A stretch of DNA of 64,000 bases from Phylloscopus collybita (GCA_027886175.1 JAJNNQ010000005.1:749001-813000), one strand, 5' to 3'; positions 47,778 through 59,295 are shown, counted from the stretch's first letter. Translations and numbers: made by a program. The notes: a model not told the origin generated them from the sequence alone.

Positions 47778-48519
47778 CAAGGCTTTCTGTGTTTTCCTGG
47801 CTGTGCCTGGGTGTGCCAGCCTGGCGGGGCTGGAGCCTTGCTGGGCTTTGGGATCTGGACTCCAGGGCCTGGGCACTGCTCCTCCTTTCTCAGGCCACGG
47901 AATTCTCTCCGTTTCCTGCCTTTGGAGCCAGCTGGCAGGTCAGGTCCTTGCTTCAAGCCCTCCCTGGATGCTCCCAAGGCTGAGCACTCATCACCTGCTG
48001 CCCTGAGCCCAAGGGCAGCAGCCCAGCTCCGTGACCTGCAGAAAGCACCAAGGCATTCAGAACCCCACACTGAGGGTGGTCCTGTGAGGAATTAGCAGGC
48101 CTGGGTATTAATTGACCCAAAAAGCCCACCTGAGCATGGGCAGAGTGTTTGCTCACTTCAGAGGGAGCTGCGAGGGGGAATTCAGGGACAAACCCCTTGG
48201 CTCCAGCCTGCTGGGCACTGGGGGGTGACAGCCCTGGGCTTCTCTCACTTGGGCTTGGGGCCTCCAGCATCCTCTGCAGCCAGCACAGGCTCTGGCCACT
48301 CTCTGCTGTTGTTTTCCCCCATGCTGGAGCCAGCCCTGTCCCCAGGAATGTGTTATCCCAGAGAGCAGGGCTGCTGAAACAGCCTGCCTTGCCTCTGACA
48401 CGCTGCTCGTGGGCCTGAGGGAGCAGAGGGCTCTGCACAGAAATCCATCCCTCCTCCTTTGAGCTTTCTCTTGCTGCGCCAAGTGCTGAGGGCCTGTTGC
48501 TCACCTGCCACGCAGAACG

Positions 48520-48830
48520 TGTGTATTTATTTAGTTATTTATATTTAAATTCCGGACTGGATGACAAAGGAGTAAATTGGGGCAGAAATTGATACATTAG
48601 AGAATAAATGACACTCTATAACCTAGACATAAATGAATAATAAATTAGCAAATAAGTCAGGCGTTCAGACATCAGCGGTGCTCTGTCACCCGTGTATGAA
48701 ATGGGATGGATGTTTCTGTAACAGTGCAAAGGAAAAAGCCACCTTTGCAAACACTAAATCCTGTTGCACCTTTGCACATGATTTAAAGATCTGGAAGTGA
48801 AAGGATCCTTGATTTTCAGTAAAGAGAGGG
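48520..48830. promoter_or_regulatory. Candidate conserved non-coding element
   Basis: AT-rich, non-repetitive block with 'tttatttagttatttatat', 'gaataataaattagcaaata' and 'ttgcacctttgcacatgatt'. It contrasts with GC-rich flanks on the left. Constraint is only suspected. Confidence 0.22.
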
Positions 48831-49675
48831 AAAACTGATAACACTGATGAAGCTAATTTGAGTTACAAACTGAGCTCTGGTGGAGATTTCCTTGGGCTTG
48901 GTTTGTCTGTCCATCTTTACCTGCCAGCAGAACATCTTCAAAAGAAAATCTCCCCGAACAAAGAGCAGTTACTCATCTAATTGCTCACCAAGGACACCCC
49001 ACTAGCAAGATTTATAGAAGCACTCAACACATGAATTATTCTGAGGTCCTTCCTCTCTTGTAGAGTTAATTCATCAGCAGCTACAGCATTTGTTCCAGAT
49101 GCTTTGCTTATTGCTGGCTCAGATCTCTCTGGCTTGGCTGGGTGTTTGTGGGAATATTGACGAACCACAGCTGGGACCTGGGTGCTGGCACGGAACCAGC
49201 ACAGGTGAGCAGCCCAGTCGCAGGTGACACTGCCGGAGGTGGAGGTGTCACTGTGGAGTGGCACCTCCCAGGAACGCCCCTGTGCTGGGAGGGCTGCTCG
49301 GAGCATCCCCTCCTGGCTCTGGGCTGTGCTGCTCCGTGTGGAGCCCGGGGTGCTCGGCAGGGAGAGAGAGCCACCAGCCCCACCCCGGGAACGGGGCCCT
49401 CCCTGGGATGTGGGAATAAAGGCCCAAAGAATGCTTTCGGTGTGATTCACTGCTTCCTGACTGTATTTGTTTGTGTGCAGGATAATGAAGTGTAATCATT
49501 GTTAAATTGGTAAATGAAGTCAATCCCCGGAATCTGTCATAAATATGGAAAGGCTCTGCAAGCTGCACCATCCAAGGCTTGATTGTGAGTGGGCTCTGCT
49601 TGGAACGGGAAGATCTTCCCCAGAGGCTTGGGCTGACCCCAGCCCCTCCCCGAGCTGGGTGAAGCAGCAGGAGAG

Positions 49676-49712
49676 GTGCTGGGTGCTGGGTGCTGGGTGC
49701 TGGGTGCTGGGC
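49676..49712. repeat. Heptamer repeat gctgggt, about 5 copies
   Basis: A perfect 7-bp tandem run ('gtgctgggtgctgggtgctg') over 37 bp. Confidence 0.95.
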
Positions 49713-51747
49713 AGGGCTCGAGGACTCTCCGGGAGGGACCTTGTGGAACATCTCCCTCTGCAAAGGGCTGTCCCAGAGCAAGAACCAAAACCAAACAAAA
49801 GCAGTGCTCTTCTGTTTGTGCAGAGACAGCACAGATCACTCAGAGGTGTCCCAGGGATGGATTGGCAGCCCCTGGGTGCTGGGAGCCCTGGCCTTGACCC
49901 TGCTCTGTGCCCTCAGTGAGCGCTCAGGTCCCTGACCTGGGGCCCGTTCCTTTCTCCTCAGGTTTAGTATTTCAGCCACGTCTCTCTGATATGAACTGCT
50001 GGAACGGCCAGAAAATCATATTCATTTTCAGTCCTTTTTTGGCCCAGTGACTGTTTTAATTAATCATGTCACTGCTGCTGCAGAGCAACACCTGGCACAA
50101 AACATGATCAACAGACCAACCTTGGTTTGGTTTACTGTAGAGGCACTGGAGCAAGTTTAAGATAAAAATCAATCAGATTTTGCATTGCTTTGATGGGAAA
50201 AATGCATCTTTTCATCCCCCCCTGCATATATGAGAAATGTCCTTTGTTTTTCCTCACTGTGGATTAGACTCACGTCAGGCTGTTGGTTTGTTTTATGGTT
50301 ACAGTGATCAAAATGAAAATTACCTGATCACAAAAATTTGGTTGAATTCTCCTGGAACCTCCTGACTTGCTAATCCACAAGGAAAAAATACTATTGGATC
50401 CTCCTACTTTTTGTTTGCTTTAAATAAGTGCTAAAGGGATGAACAGGGAATCTGGGTTTGCCCTGTTCCCAGTTCTGCCCAGGCAGGAATAACAGCTGGA
50501 ATTGAAGAAATCATCAAACCCCTGGGCTGATGCACTGAGCCCCAATTTCTCAGTTCTCTCATATCCTCAGGCTTCCCCTGTCCCTCCCTGCTGTGAGCAG
50601 GTGGCACAGAGGCACCCAGAGAGGCTGAGGGTGCTCCCCATGCCCAGCCAGGACCAAGCTTTGGCTCTTTGGAGAGGACAAGGGGCCCTCGGAAGTGACC
50701 GGCCCCTCCCGTGGCTCCTGGCAGGGGATTCGTGGGATTTGTAGTGATGCTTTCATCTCATTTAGAATGCAGATTATTCCTTTTGCAGTAAGGGGGGGAC
50801 TGGAGCAATTCCCATGTGTTTATCCGCTTTCCAGGAATCACTGGGAGGCCAGCAGCCCTCACAGCCTCCAGGGTGTGCTCTGGGGGGATGCAGTGCCCAC
50901 CAGGGAAGGGCACCCCTGAGAAAAGATCATCCCAAACAGAGCCTGCTCTTCTCTCAGATGCATCATTTACCCTCCCAATCACACCCTAGCTCACAAGGGG
51001 ACCATCCACTGGTTGTCCTCAGCTTTCTGCTGGGCTCTCACATCCACCCAATTCCCCTTTTCCCCTCTGCAGCTGCCTGTGCACCAGCCAGGACAAGTTT
51101 TCCACCAAAGATCTCGGCAGAATCTCTTTGCTTAGACATATTTCTATGTGTTCACATTTGTGAAGGCAAACAAGCCCCCTGAAGTCTTTGTTCAGCGAGG
51201 TTATGAATTATTTGCTTATTTGCTTCCTTGGCTCCATATTTGTGCAGCTGCTGCTTTCCCATCTCTGCAGTGGTGGCTCACTCCATACTCACTTACCAAG
51301 TAAGGGTGGTACATTTAATCCCAGGGCTCAGGGGAGGGGCTGAGCAGGGGGAGAGCCCAGGCCTGCAGTGATGTGTGGGGGAGCAGCAGGGCACTGTCCC
51401 TGTAAATAACCCCACAGGGAGCTCTGCTCTGCACCCCCAGCCAGGCTCAGCTCAGGGACAAACGCAGCACCTCTCAATGGCCTGCTTGTCTCCAACATCT
51501 CCTTTGGACACAGCTTCTCTCTCCAAATCGTGCCTGCTGGTTTGGCAGGCAGAACACTCACCCAGAGCAAAGCTGAATCAAATTCACAAGTGAAAAGAAA
51601 AGAAGCCACGAAGCCAGGTTTAGAGTATAAGCACAAAAGACCTTCAGGCCTTGGAACACGGTGATGGAGAGCAGGTAATCATCCAGTGACAGCAAGAGCA
51701 AATAATGCACCCTGAAACCAGAGCAGGGAGAGTCAGGGACAGGGAGA

Positions 51748-51791
51748 GGGATGGGATGAGATGGGATGGGATGGGATGGGATGGGATGGGA
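51748..51791. repeat. (GGGAT)n pentamer array
   Basis: About 9 units, one with a g-to-a change ('gatgagatg'). It is the same unit type as in the 44.8-kb array. Confidence 0.93.
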
Positions 51792-52127
51792 GGCTGCAGT
51801 CACTGCCTGCTGCTCTTGTTGCTGTGCTTGCCTCCCTCCCAGCCCCATTAAATCATCTTTATGCTGGATTATCATAAGGAAAAAGGCACCGTAAAGTTTT
51901 ATGGGAGAGTCTTGGAGGGGATCAGCGTTTGTGGGAAGCTGCTGCTGCCTGCCTGGGGCTGTGCTCAGAGGAGGCTGTGTGGGGCTGTGCTGCTGGCACT
52001 GCCAGCTCTGCACCCAGGGCTCACCCAGGGCCAGCACAGCCTCTGCCACAGGGCTCTGGGAGTCAGAACCAAACAGGTTCCTGACACAAAGGCAGATCCC
52101 CATGGAAACATCTTTCTGGAATGATGC

Positions 52128-52245
52128 CAACAAAATACCCCAAAAACCAAAACAAAACCCCAAACCCAACAACCAACCAAACCCCCCAAACCCAACAAAT
52201 TAAAAAAAAAAATAAATTCTAAAAATTAAAAAATTGTAAATTCTT
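52128..52245. repeat. A/C-rich then A/T-rich low-complexity tract
   Basis: The sequence is almost only A and C ('ccaaaccccccaaacccaac') up to about 52195, then an A-rich stretch including an A11 run. No element is recognised. Confidence 0.8.
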
Positions 52246-52529
52246 GTGCAACTGCAAACACTGGAACTTGATTTACCAGAGCAAACAAGAGGAGCCTGCC
52301 AGGCTGCCGGCACAGTTGTCTAATTTGTTGACAGGGAGATCACAGACAAGGTTTCATTTACTCCTGCACATCTGCATTTGTTTGCTGCTGCTCGGGGTCT
52401 GGGCAGGGGAAGCTGCTCCGTGTGCTCCCCACAGCACAGGGCAGGGGAAGGTCTGCCCAGCCTGGTTTGTGACTGTCCCTGGGGCAGGATCTGCTGTCCC
52501 TCGGGGGTGTTTCCCTTCCAGAGGGACCT

Positions 52530-52858
52530 GAGTGCCCCTGGTGTTCCCCTGGTGTCCCACTGGTGTCCCACTGGTGTTCCCCACTGGTGTCCCACTGGTC
52601 CCACTGGTGTCCCCCTGGTGTCACTGGTGTCCCACTGATGTCACTGGTGTCACTGGTGTCCCCTCTGATGTCACTGATGTCCCTGGTGTCACTGATGTCA
52701 CTGGTGTCACTGATGTCACTGATGTCACTGGTGTCACTGGTGTCCCCACTGATGTCACTGATGTCCCTGGTGTCACTGATGTCACTGGTGTCACTGATGT
52801 CACTGATGTCCCTGGTGTCACTGATGTCACTGGTGTCCCTGGTGTCCCTGGTGTCCCA
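52530..52858. repeat. Minisatellite of 9-bp based units (tgatgtcac / tggtgtccc)
   Basis: The left part is built of 'ctggtgtcccac' type units and the right part mostly of 9-bp 'tgatgtcac' and 'tggtgtcac' units. I count nine exact TGATGTCAC copies. Repeating D-V-T-G-V and S-D-I-S-D frames across it are artefacts of a unit divisible by three. Confidence 0.96.
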
Positions 52859-53639
52859 GTGCAGGCAGAGCAGGCCCAGGGAGGGGGCTCCTGCTCTGGC
52901 TCCCTTGGCCCCGCTCACACCCAGCAGAACTCCCTCCCCCTGGCTGTTTTGCCCAGAGGGACAGGGAGGGAAATCCCTTGAGCAGGAGAGTCTCCCTCTC
53001 GTTTTCAGGCTGAATTGACATTTCCCTTCTCTCCTTGCCCGTCTTTCTGCTGCCCCTGGCCAGCTCTGCCAGGGCACCGTGCAAACCCTGCTGCTGAGCG
53101 TGCCCCGACCCTGCAGGCTGCTCTGGGGGCTCCTGCACTCCTCTCTCGTGGAGAAGGGAGGTGGAGAAGGGCAGAGGGCACTCAGGCTCTTACCTATTGC
53201 CAATGCAAGGTTACTTTCAAGAATCAATTTCCCCTGCTCAGGAAATCGTGCTGCGTGTGCCCAGGCGACAAGAGGGACTGGATGGGGTCATCCTGTCTCA
53301 GGAAAAATCTTATTTGGCATGAAACCACCGTGACCCCAACCTCTTCCTCCTGACCTGTGAATAATTCTTGGCTCCCAGTGCTGCTTTACACTTTGCCTGA
53401 CTCTGTCTCATGCACCCCCCTCTCAGTGACCTCCTTAAAACTCCTGCTGGCCAAACCTGCTGCTGCTGACCTCCCTTCTCCAGCACTGCCCCCAGGCACT
53501 TCCCAGTCCTGGGGCTTGTCTCTGAACTCCCTCCAGTTTGTCCAGAGGAGTGTCTGTGGGCAGGGGGGCTCAGTGGGACAGTCACTCACCCTGCCCTGGC
53601 ACTGCAGGCACAGCTCCCTGCTGCCTCAGCAATCATTGC
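52859..53639. other. Non-coding spacer
   Basis: GC-rich unique DNA with no recognised exon. Open frames of up to about 150 codons overlap in several frames. Confidence 0.45.
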
Positions 53640-53810
53640 ATTGCATCATGAATCACACATTGCCTTGGGTTGGGAGGGACCCCAAATCCCCCCCAGTGCC
53701 ACCCCTGCCCTGGCAGGGACACCTCCCCCTGTCCCAGGTGCTCCCAGCCCCAGTGTCCAGCCTGGCCTGGGGCACTGCCAGGGATCCAGGGCACCCTGGG
53801 AGGAAAGAAC
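53640..53810 (-). mobile_element. CR1 LINE 3'-end fragment
   Basis: The plus strand reads 'ttgccttgggttgggaggga', then 'ccctggcagggacacctccc' and 'ggcactgccagggatccagg'. This is the reverse complement of the CR1 tail, 5'-truncated and GC-enriched by decay. Confidence 0.87.
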
Positions 53811-55414
53811 TCTGAAAAGCCATCAACCTCATTAATGGGAATTCACTGAGGGTCAGGGTGAATTAAACTAACATGTGTCTTCCCCAAAATTTCTGGGGTT
53901 TTGGTCTCTTCCTAAGGTTGCTTCACCTTTTTGATCTCAATGTGTAATTTAATCTGTTGGGGCAGCATAAATGATCTGACCTCCATAAGGAACTTTCTGC
54001 CTTCATAGTAATAAATTTAAATAGCTCCAATAGCTCAGTGCACTGAGATCCAGCTGTTTCAGTGGTGCTTGGGCTGGACCTTGGTGACTTTCCAGACATC
54101 CATTAAACCAGAGCCAAGGCCTTTCCTTCCCAGAAAACTCCCACTCTGCTCTCTGCCTGGAATGGTGATGTCAGAGCAGAGTATTGAGGATCTCCTAATT
54201 CCCTGCCACAAAACAGGAATCAGCTAATCAGAGGGACAGACAGGCTAATTACAGCAGAGAGAGCACTTCTATTTATTCCCAAGGATCTTGTTAATCAGCA
54301 ATAATGGAAAAGGAAACAGCAAAAAATTACACGGCAGTTAAGTGAGTTTGGGGTAAAATATATGTTCTTAAATTACCCTAAGTGTCTTTGAATCACAAGA
54401 ATGCAATTTAATTAACCCACTAACAATATGAATCCTACTTCCCCTTGTATTTTCTGCCGTGGAGGTGATGATTTGTGTGGTGAGGAGGTGCTGGTGCTGC
54501 CACAGCCCTGCCTGCTCTATGGTGGGAGAATATCTGCACAAAGATCTCATTTCAGAGCCTCCTTTGCTGTGGCAGGAGTGCTGGGCAGTTCCTGGAGAGG
54601 CCAGAGGCAGTGGGTCACACTCTGTCCCTGAGCTGGGGGAGCTCTGGTGGGGCAGGAGCAGGAGCAGAACAAGTCCAGCAGAAACGAGGAGATGGAGCTG
54701 CTGGTTCCAGGCTGTGGGGCTGCAGCACAGGAACATTTGCACAGACAGCAGCACTAAAACAATTACAGTTTGGCCAACATCTGATCCCCCTGATGTGCAA
54801 ACACCCTTTTGGGATCCAGGCTCATCACTGGCACAGGATGGAGAGCAGTAGGATCTGGTCTGTGTTTGGGGTCTGCTGGCAGGGTTGGTGTTCATGAGCA
54901 CATTCAGTTTCCTGATTGGGAAAAAACACAGTTAAAAAATCAAACTTTGATCCCCTGGAGTCACATAGAGGCAAGCACTAACAAGCATCTTATGAGCTCA
55001 AAATTGAATTTTACAGCATTTCAGCAGAGAATTCCTGGAAAATTAAGATGAGGTCCGGAAACAGGAGAGAGTTTATGTACCTGTTTGATGTATATGTGCT
55101 CTGTGCATCTGTGCTTTCTGTGTGTGCACTTTATGTGTGGTGAGCAAAGCCCCCTGAATGATTTCATCCTGCAGAGAAATAAACTCAGATTGCAGCACAC
55201 AGGACAGAGAGGAGCCCCAGAAGCTGCTGATGCCTCTTGCAGCCTCCCCTCCCCAGCAGGGAGCAGAGACAGGGATGATGCTCACGGGAGGAGAAACGAT
55301 TTCTGCCAGCTCGGACTTCTCAGTGACCTCCCCATGTCCTGTGGGTGTGCAAACCCAAATGTCCCCATGAGGAAAGTGCTGCTTGGTTCCCAGGAGACAG
55401 TGACACATCCCCTT
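53811..55414. other. Non-coding stretch
   Basis: No gene is recognised. The block 54240-54440 is AT-rich, non-repetitive and holds 'cttgttaatcagcaataatg' and 'gcaatttaattaacccac', so it may be regulatory. Confidence 0.45.
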
Positions 55415-55460
55415 GGCACTGCCACCCTGGCACTGCCACCCTGGCACTGCCACCCTGGCA
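55415..55460. repeat. 14-bp tandem repeat, 3 copies
   Basis: The unit 'ggcactgccaccct' is repeated three times exactly, followed by a partial ggca. Confidence 0.95.
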
Positions 55461-55512
55461 TCTGCAAGTGCTTCGTTTGGAAGGGACAGTGAGTCAAGCT
55501 CCCAGGGGGACA

Positions 55513-55588
55513 GGGGCACTGCTCAGTGACAGGATGAATGTCCCCTCCCCAGTGGGGCACTGCTCAGTGCCAGGACAGATGTCCCCTT
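55513..55588. repeat. 41-bp direct duplication
   Basis: 'ggggcactgctcagtgacag' at 55513 and 'ggggcactgctcagtgccag' at 55554 begin two similar copies, both continuing to 'atgtcccct'. Confidence 0.85.
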
Positions 55589-56686
55589 GGTGACTGGAGG
55601 GGACACTTGCAGAGAGGAGGGGGCAGGGTGGGCACAGCAGCCCAGAGCTCTGGGGCCCCACTCTCCTCTCCTGCTCTGCTGCTCACCCTGTTACTGCTCA
55701 GGACACCAGACAAGCCCTGCTCACCCTGTGCCTCCTCACCCACCTTTGTCTGGGCTTTTTTAATTTCCTTTGTAAGCAGGCAAAGCAGCCCAGCTGAGCT
55801 GGGAGCTGTGAACCCTGTCACAGTGAGGCTGCTGTTCTGTAAAAGGGTTGACAGCTTCTCAAGGGCTGCTGACATTTCTTGGATCAGGAATTCCACACAG
55901 CCACAGCTCACGAGTCCTGAGGAGGGGATTGCTCTGGTTTTTCTGGCTGGCTCTGCTGTGCTCCTGCATGGACTCTCTCCTGCTCCAGAGTCTCCCAGTG
56001 CTCATTTTGGTTCATCTGGGCTGTAATGTTTTATTTCCCTCTGAAGTGTTTTTTCCTAAGATGGAACAAAACTTATGAAACTTAAAGTCCATGTCAAATA
56101 GAATTTTTTTTTTCTTTTGACATATTTTATCTCAATGCCACCATGGAAAGTATTGAATGATCCACTTCTAGCTGAATATTAATGAAGTAAATTATCTTGG
56201 AAAATTCCCTGCTGTGTTCAGACTGCAGGAACTAACAGGCCTCATTAGATGCCTGTTGATTAGAAATGTTCAAGTGGATTTTCTTTCTTTGAATTGTAAT
56301 TAAAATCAATTTGATGGACTGAACCCAGCCCCTGGGACCGGCTGTGATGGGATGCTGGGAGCTGGGAGGGGAGGGCACCTCCCTGCCCCTGGGGGCTCAG
56401 CAGGGCCCCTGCACTGAGGGAGAGGAGCCTTGGGGTCCCTTCCAGCCCAGAGCTCTGAGAGTCTGCCCAGTTTGCTGGCTTTGCTCCCATCTCAGTCACG
56501 CTGCTCTCCTGCCACAGCTGCACCTCTCACCACCTGTGCCTTCCCATCCTCTCTCAGTCCTGCACTTCATTCCCTTCCTGTGCCTTGGGCTGGGCTTTCC
56601 TTGTGACCCTCCTGCAGCCAAGGGCTGCTGGGGAAATGTTTAACTCAGGCAGGGAGGCAGGAGCTGCTGAATGCAAGCTCACCCTG
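55589..56686. other. Non-coding spacer
   Basis: Unique DNA, AT-rich at 56040-56320. No exon, RNA gene or transposon is recognised. Confidence 0.5.
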
Positions 56687-56831
56687 CAGCCCAGCCCAGC
56701 CCAGCCCAGCCCAGCCCTGCCCTGCCCTGCCCAGCCCAGCCCAGCCCAGCCCAGCCCAGCCTGGCTGCCCAGCCCAGCCCAGCCCAGCCCAGCCCAGCCC
56801 AGCCCTGCCCTGCCCTGCCCTGCCCTGCCCT
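56687..56831. repeat. (CAGCC)/(CTGCC) pentamer array
   Basis: About 29 pentamers, cccag and ccctg in blocks, interrupted once by 'ctggctgcc'. It is the complement of the GGGCT unit seen at 44.8 and 57.3 kb, so the G-quadruplex potential lies on the minus strand. Confidence 0.97.
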
Positions 56832-57271
56832 GACTCCTCTGCAGCTGGGCAGCCTCAGGGACTGACTGCAGTGTCCTGCCAGCTCCCTGGGCTGAGCTGC
56901 CACACAGCTCCTGGGTCCCCAGTGCCAGAGAAAGCTCGGAGCAGAGCCCAGGGCTGGGCACCACCCACAGAGGGAAAGCACCCAGCTCCCTGTGCCACAA
57001 AATGCATTGCCATTGCAGCGTTGAGGAGCTTTCTGACCCAAATACACATCTGAGAACAAAAATAACTGTAAGGAATGCAGTATTTAATCTGCCGAGATTC
57101 AGGCCCCAGAAAGATAAAATCTGTTACAAACCTTATCCCTCGCCTCGCCTGTTAATCCTAAAGGGACGGGTTCGTTATTAAATTCATACAGCTATTAAAT
57201 ACTTTCCCTGACTCTCCAGTCCCTGGCGACTCCCAGAGCTCCAAAGGCTCCTGTTGTGCCTCTGGGGACAC
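56832..57271. other. Spacer with candidate conserved block
   Basis: GC-rich to about 57050, then a distinct block at 57055-57225 with 'gcagtatttaatctgccgag' and 'gttattaaattcatacagct' including several retained CpGs. It could be a conserved regulatory element. No exon is recognised. Confidence 0.35.
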
Positions 57272-57332
57272 GGCTGGGCTGGGCTGAGCTGGGCTGGGCT
57301 GAGCTGGGCTGGGCTGGGCTGGGCTGGGCAGG
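57272..57332. repeat. (GGGCT)n pentamer array with gagct variants
   Basis: About 12 units of tgggc, some changed to tgagc ('gggctgagctgggctgggct'). It has plus-strand G-quadruplex potential at its right end. Confidence 0.95.
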
Positions 57333-57859
57333 GATCCGAGAGCTAAACAGGGATGCCCTGAACAGGATGCTTCAGGGGATGTCCTGAATGGGAACAGAAA
57401 CTCCCCACACCTTCAACCCAAAATCTGCCACCCTCCGTGCAGCCCTGGCTGGTGGCCACAGCCAGCAGGTGCCTGCCCCGTGCCGTGTTCTGCTGGAGAG
57501 AGGTGCTCAGAGGAAAAGGAGCAGCTTTTCCTGCAGCAGCAGGCTCACTCTCTGCTCTCTGAGCTGTTCAACTCTGCTCAGTGATTTATTCCTCCTTCCC
57601 CTCCCCTGCACTCCTTCCCAGCGCCTGCCGAATGTCTCAATTAGATAATTGTCCTGGCTTAGGCAAAGGGAAGTTCTCTGCTCTCTAAGGGCCCTGTTGG
57701 GCACCGGGGTTCCCGGGAGGAGATGGGAACCCCCGCAGGCACAGCACGGGAAGCGCTGCTTTGGGATGAGCACTGCCCGGGAGCTCCGTGTGCTGCTTTC
57801 CCTGCAGCAGCAGCAGCCTGGCTGCTCTGCTCCTCTTCTGCCCTCAGGCCCCACCTGGG
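57333..57859. other. Non-coding spacer
   Basis: GC-rich DNA leading into the 33-bp array. No recognised gene. Confidence 0.5.
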
Positions 57860-58354
57860 AACCCCGGGCTGGCGTTTCAGGGGTGACCCAGGACCCCCAG
57901 TCTGGTGTTTCAGGGGTGACCCAGGACCCCCCAGTGTGGTGTTTCAGGGGTGACCAGGGAATCCCCAGTTTGGTGTTTATGGGGTGACCAGGGAACCCCC
58001 AGTCTGGCGTTTCAGGGGTGACCAGGGAATCCCCAGTTTGGTGTTTATGGGGTGACCAGGGAACCCCCGGGCTGGCACTTCAGGGGTGACCCAGGAACCC
58101 CCAGTCTGGCGTTTCAGGGGTGACGAGGGAACCCCCAGTTTGGCGTTTCAATTGTGACCCAGGAACCCCCAGTTTGGCATCTCAATTCTGACCAGGAGGG
58201 AATCCCCAGTTTGGCGTTTCAGGGGTGACCCAGGACCCCCCAGTTTGGCGTTTCAATGGTGACCAGGAGGGAATCCCCAGTTTGGCGTTTCAGGGGTGAC
58301 CCAGGACCCCCCAGTTTGGCGTTTCAATGGTGACCAGGAGGGACCCCCAGTCTG
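57860..58354. repeat. 33-bp minisatellite, 14 copies
   Basis: The unit is 'ggcgtttcaggggtgaccca' then 'ggacccccagtct', with variants tttatgggg, tttcaatgg and an inserted 'ggaggg' that makes some units longer. Fourteen copies were counted. The last four units show an alternation of caggggtgaccc and caatggtgaccagga types, a two-unit super-repeat. Confidence 0.97.
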
Positions 58355-58613
58355 CCCTTGCAGAGGCTCCCCGGTGCCGCAGCAGTGCCGCTGCTGCCAC
58401 CCCCGGCTGTCCCCAGCAGGGACAGACCCCGCGGTGCCCCCAGGGCCAGCGGGCCCCTGGGATCTGGGGGGTGCCCAGGGGTCCCCTCAGGTGGGCAGGG
58501 ACCCAGCTGCGGTGGCTGGAGGAGGGACAGGGCGCAGGAGCGCTCTGGGAGGCGCTGTCCGTGTGTTTGAAACACCTGCAGTGCCGGGGGAGCCCAAACG
58601 GGGATAAAGGGAC
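58355..58613. promoter_or_regulatory. CpG-rich segment left of the LTR
   Basis: Dense CpGs ('ccggtgccgcagcagtgccg', 'gcgcaggagcgctctggga'). CpG-rich sequence resumes on the other side of the LTR at 59296-59410, so the LTR seems to have split one CpG-rich block. Promoter activity is not shown by anything else. Confidence 0.3.
58576..58613. repeat. Unit 1 of a 45-bp tandem dimer, ended by LTR insertion
   Basis: It starts 'ctgcagtgccgggggagccc' and ends gggac. It matches 59308-59345 with three differences over 38 bp. Removing the LTR and one target copy leaves the two units in exact 45-bp register. Confidence 0.85.
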
Positions 58614-58661
58614 TGTGAAAAAAAAGGCATATTGTGTGTATAGCTCTGCGCCGATATTTAC

Positions 58662-58680
58662 CATATATATATATATAATA
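58662..58680. repeat. (AT)n inside the LTR
   Basis: A short run of about 8 AT units, which may also serve as a TATA-like sequence. Confidence 0.85.
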
Positions 58681-59216
58681 GACTAGTTAGAAAAGTTATG
58701 CAATGTTAACATTTGAGTAATATAATAAATGTAGTTTTTAGCCTTAAGTTTGAGTAAAATTTGTGTGTAAGGTATTTTCTTTAGCTCAAGGGAAAGAAAA
58801 GAATGCTTCACAGAGATAAGATTTACAACAGAACCGCCCCCCACCTCGATTCTTCAGATGCATATCTCTCGGAACCCACACGGAACCAGACGTTCTGAAT
58901 CCACAAAAACAGGGCTCCCCTGTCGCCAGGGGAGCTTAGCAGTCACCTTGGAAAACAAGTTGGTCTTAGCTAAAGCATGCATAATTATAAAGTTTTGGTC
59001 CTCAAAAAGGGAGAGATTCCTACCGAAGATTGCCTTTTCTTCTAACCAGCAGGTCTGGAAGGGAGAAAGGACGGTGGTCTAGGCTGCCTATTTTGCCTTT
59101 TATTGTCTCCTTATTTGTCCTGCCTCTGAAAACCTTTTTAAACTTTTGGTTGTATTAATTTCTTTGTAACCAATTTATTATTGGTTTTCTTTCTTTATAT
59201 TATTATTATTGTATTT

Positions 59217-59247
59217 AAAGAATACATATTATTTATATGTATTCTTT
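59217..59247. other. Perfect 13-bp hairpin inside the LTR
   Basis: The arm aaagaatacatat (59217-59229) is the exact reverse complement of atatgtattcttt (59235-59247), with a 5-nt loop. Two smaller hairpins lie in the same LTR: 59168-59174 with 59180-59186, and the GC-rich arms 58914-58921 with 58928-58935. Confidence 0.85.
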
Positions 59248-59295
59248 ATTAAATTTTCATAAATTTCTAAAAGTGAGCGATTGGCATTTTTCACA

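Larger units (their letters stand above)
47778..52529. other. Long non-coding stretch with small repeats
   Basis: No gene is recognised. It contains a heptamer array, a pentamer array, an A/C-rich low-complexity tract and a candidate conserved block at 48520-48830, each listed separately. GC-rich parts at 47790-48500 and 49200-49960 carry overlapping open frames without domains. Confidence 0.5.
58614..59295. mobile_element. Solo LTR of an endogenous retrovirus (682 bp)
   Basis: The element begins TGTGAAAAA and ends TTTTTCACA, a perfect 9-bp terminal inverted repeat with the TG...CA ends of retroviral LTRs. It is bounded by a 5-bp direct duplication, gggac, at 58609-58613 and 59296-59300. It is strongly AT-rich inside GC-rich flanks and holds no coding sequence, so only the LTR remains, as expected after LTR-LTR recombination. 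A 5-bp duplication would suit an ERVL-like element, but the family is not certain. TATA- and AATAAA-like motifs occur on both strands, so orientation is left open. An alternative is a non-autonomous element with short inverted ends. Confidence 0.85.

Noticed and set aside
58614..59295. Full endogenous provirus
   Set aside because: Only one LTR-length element with a target duplication on both sides; no internal coding region is present.
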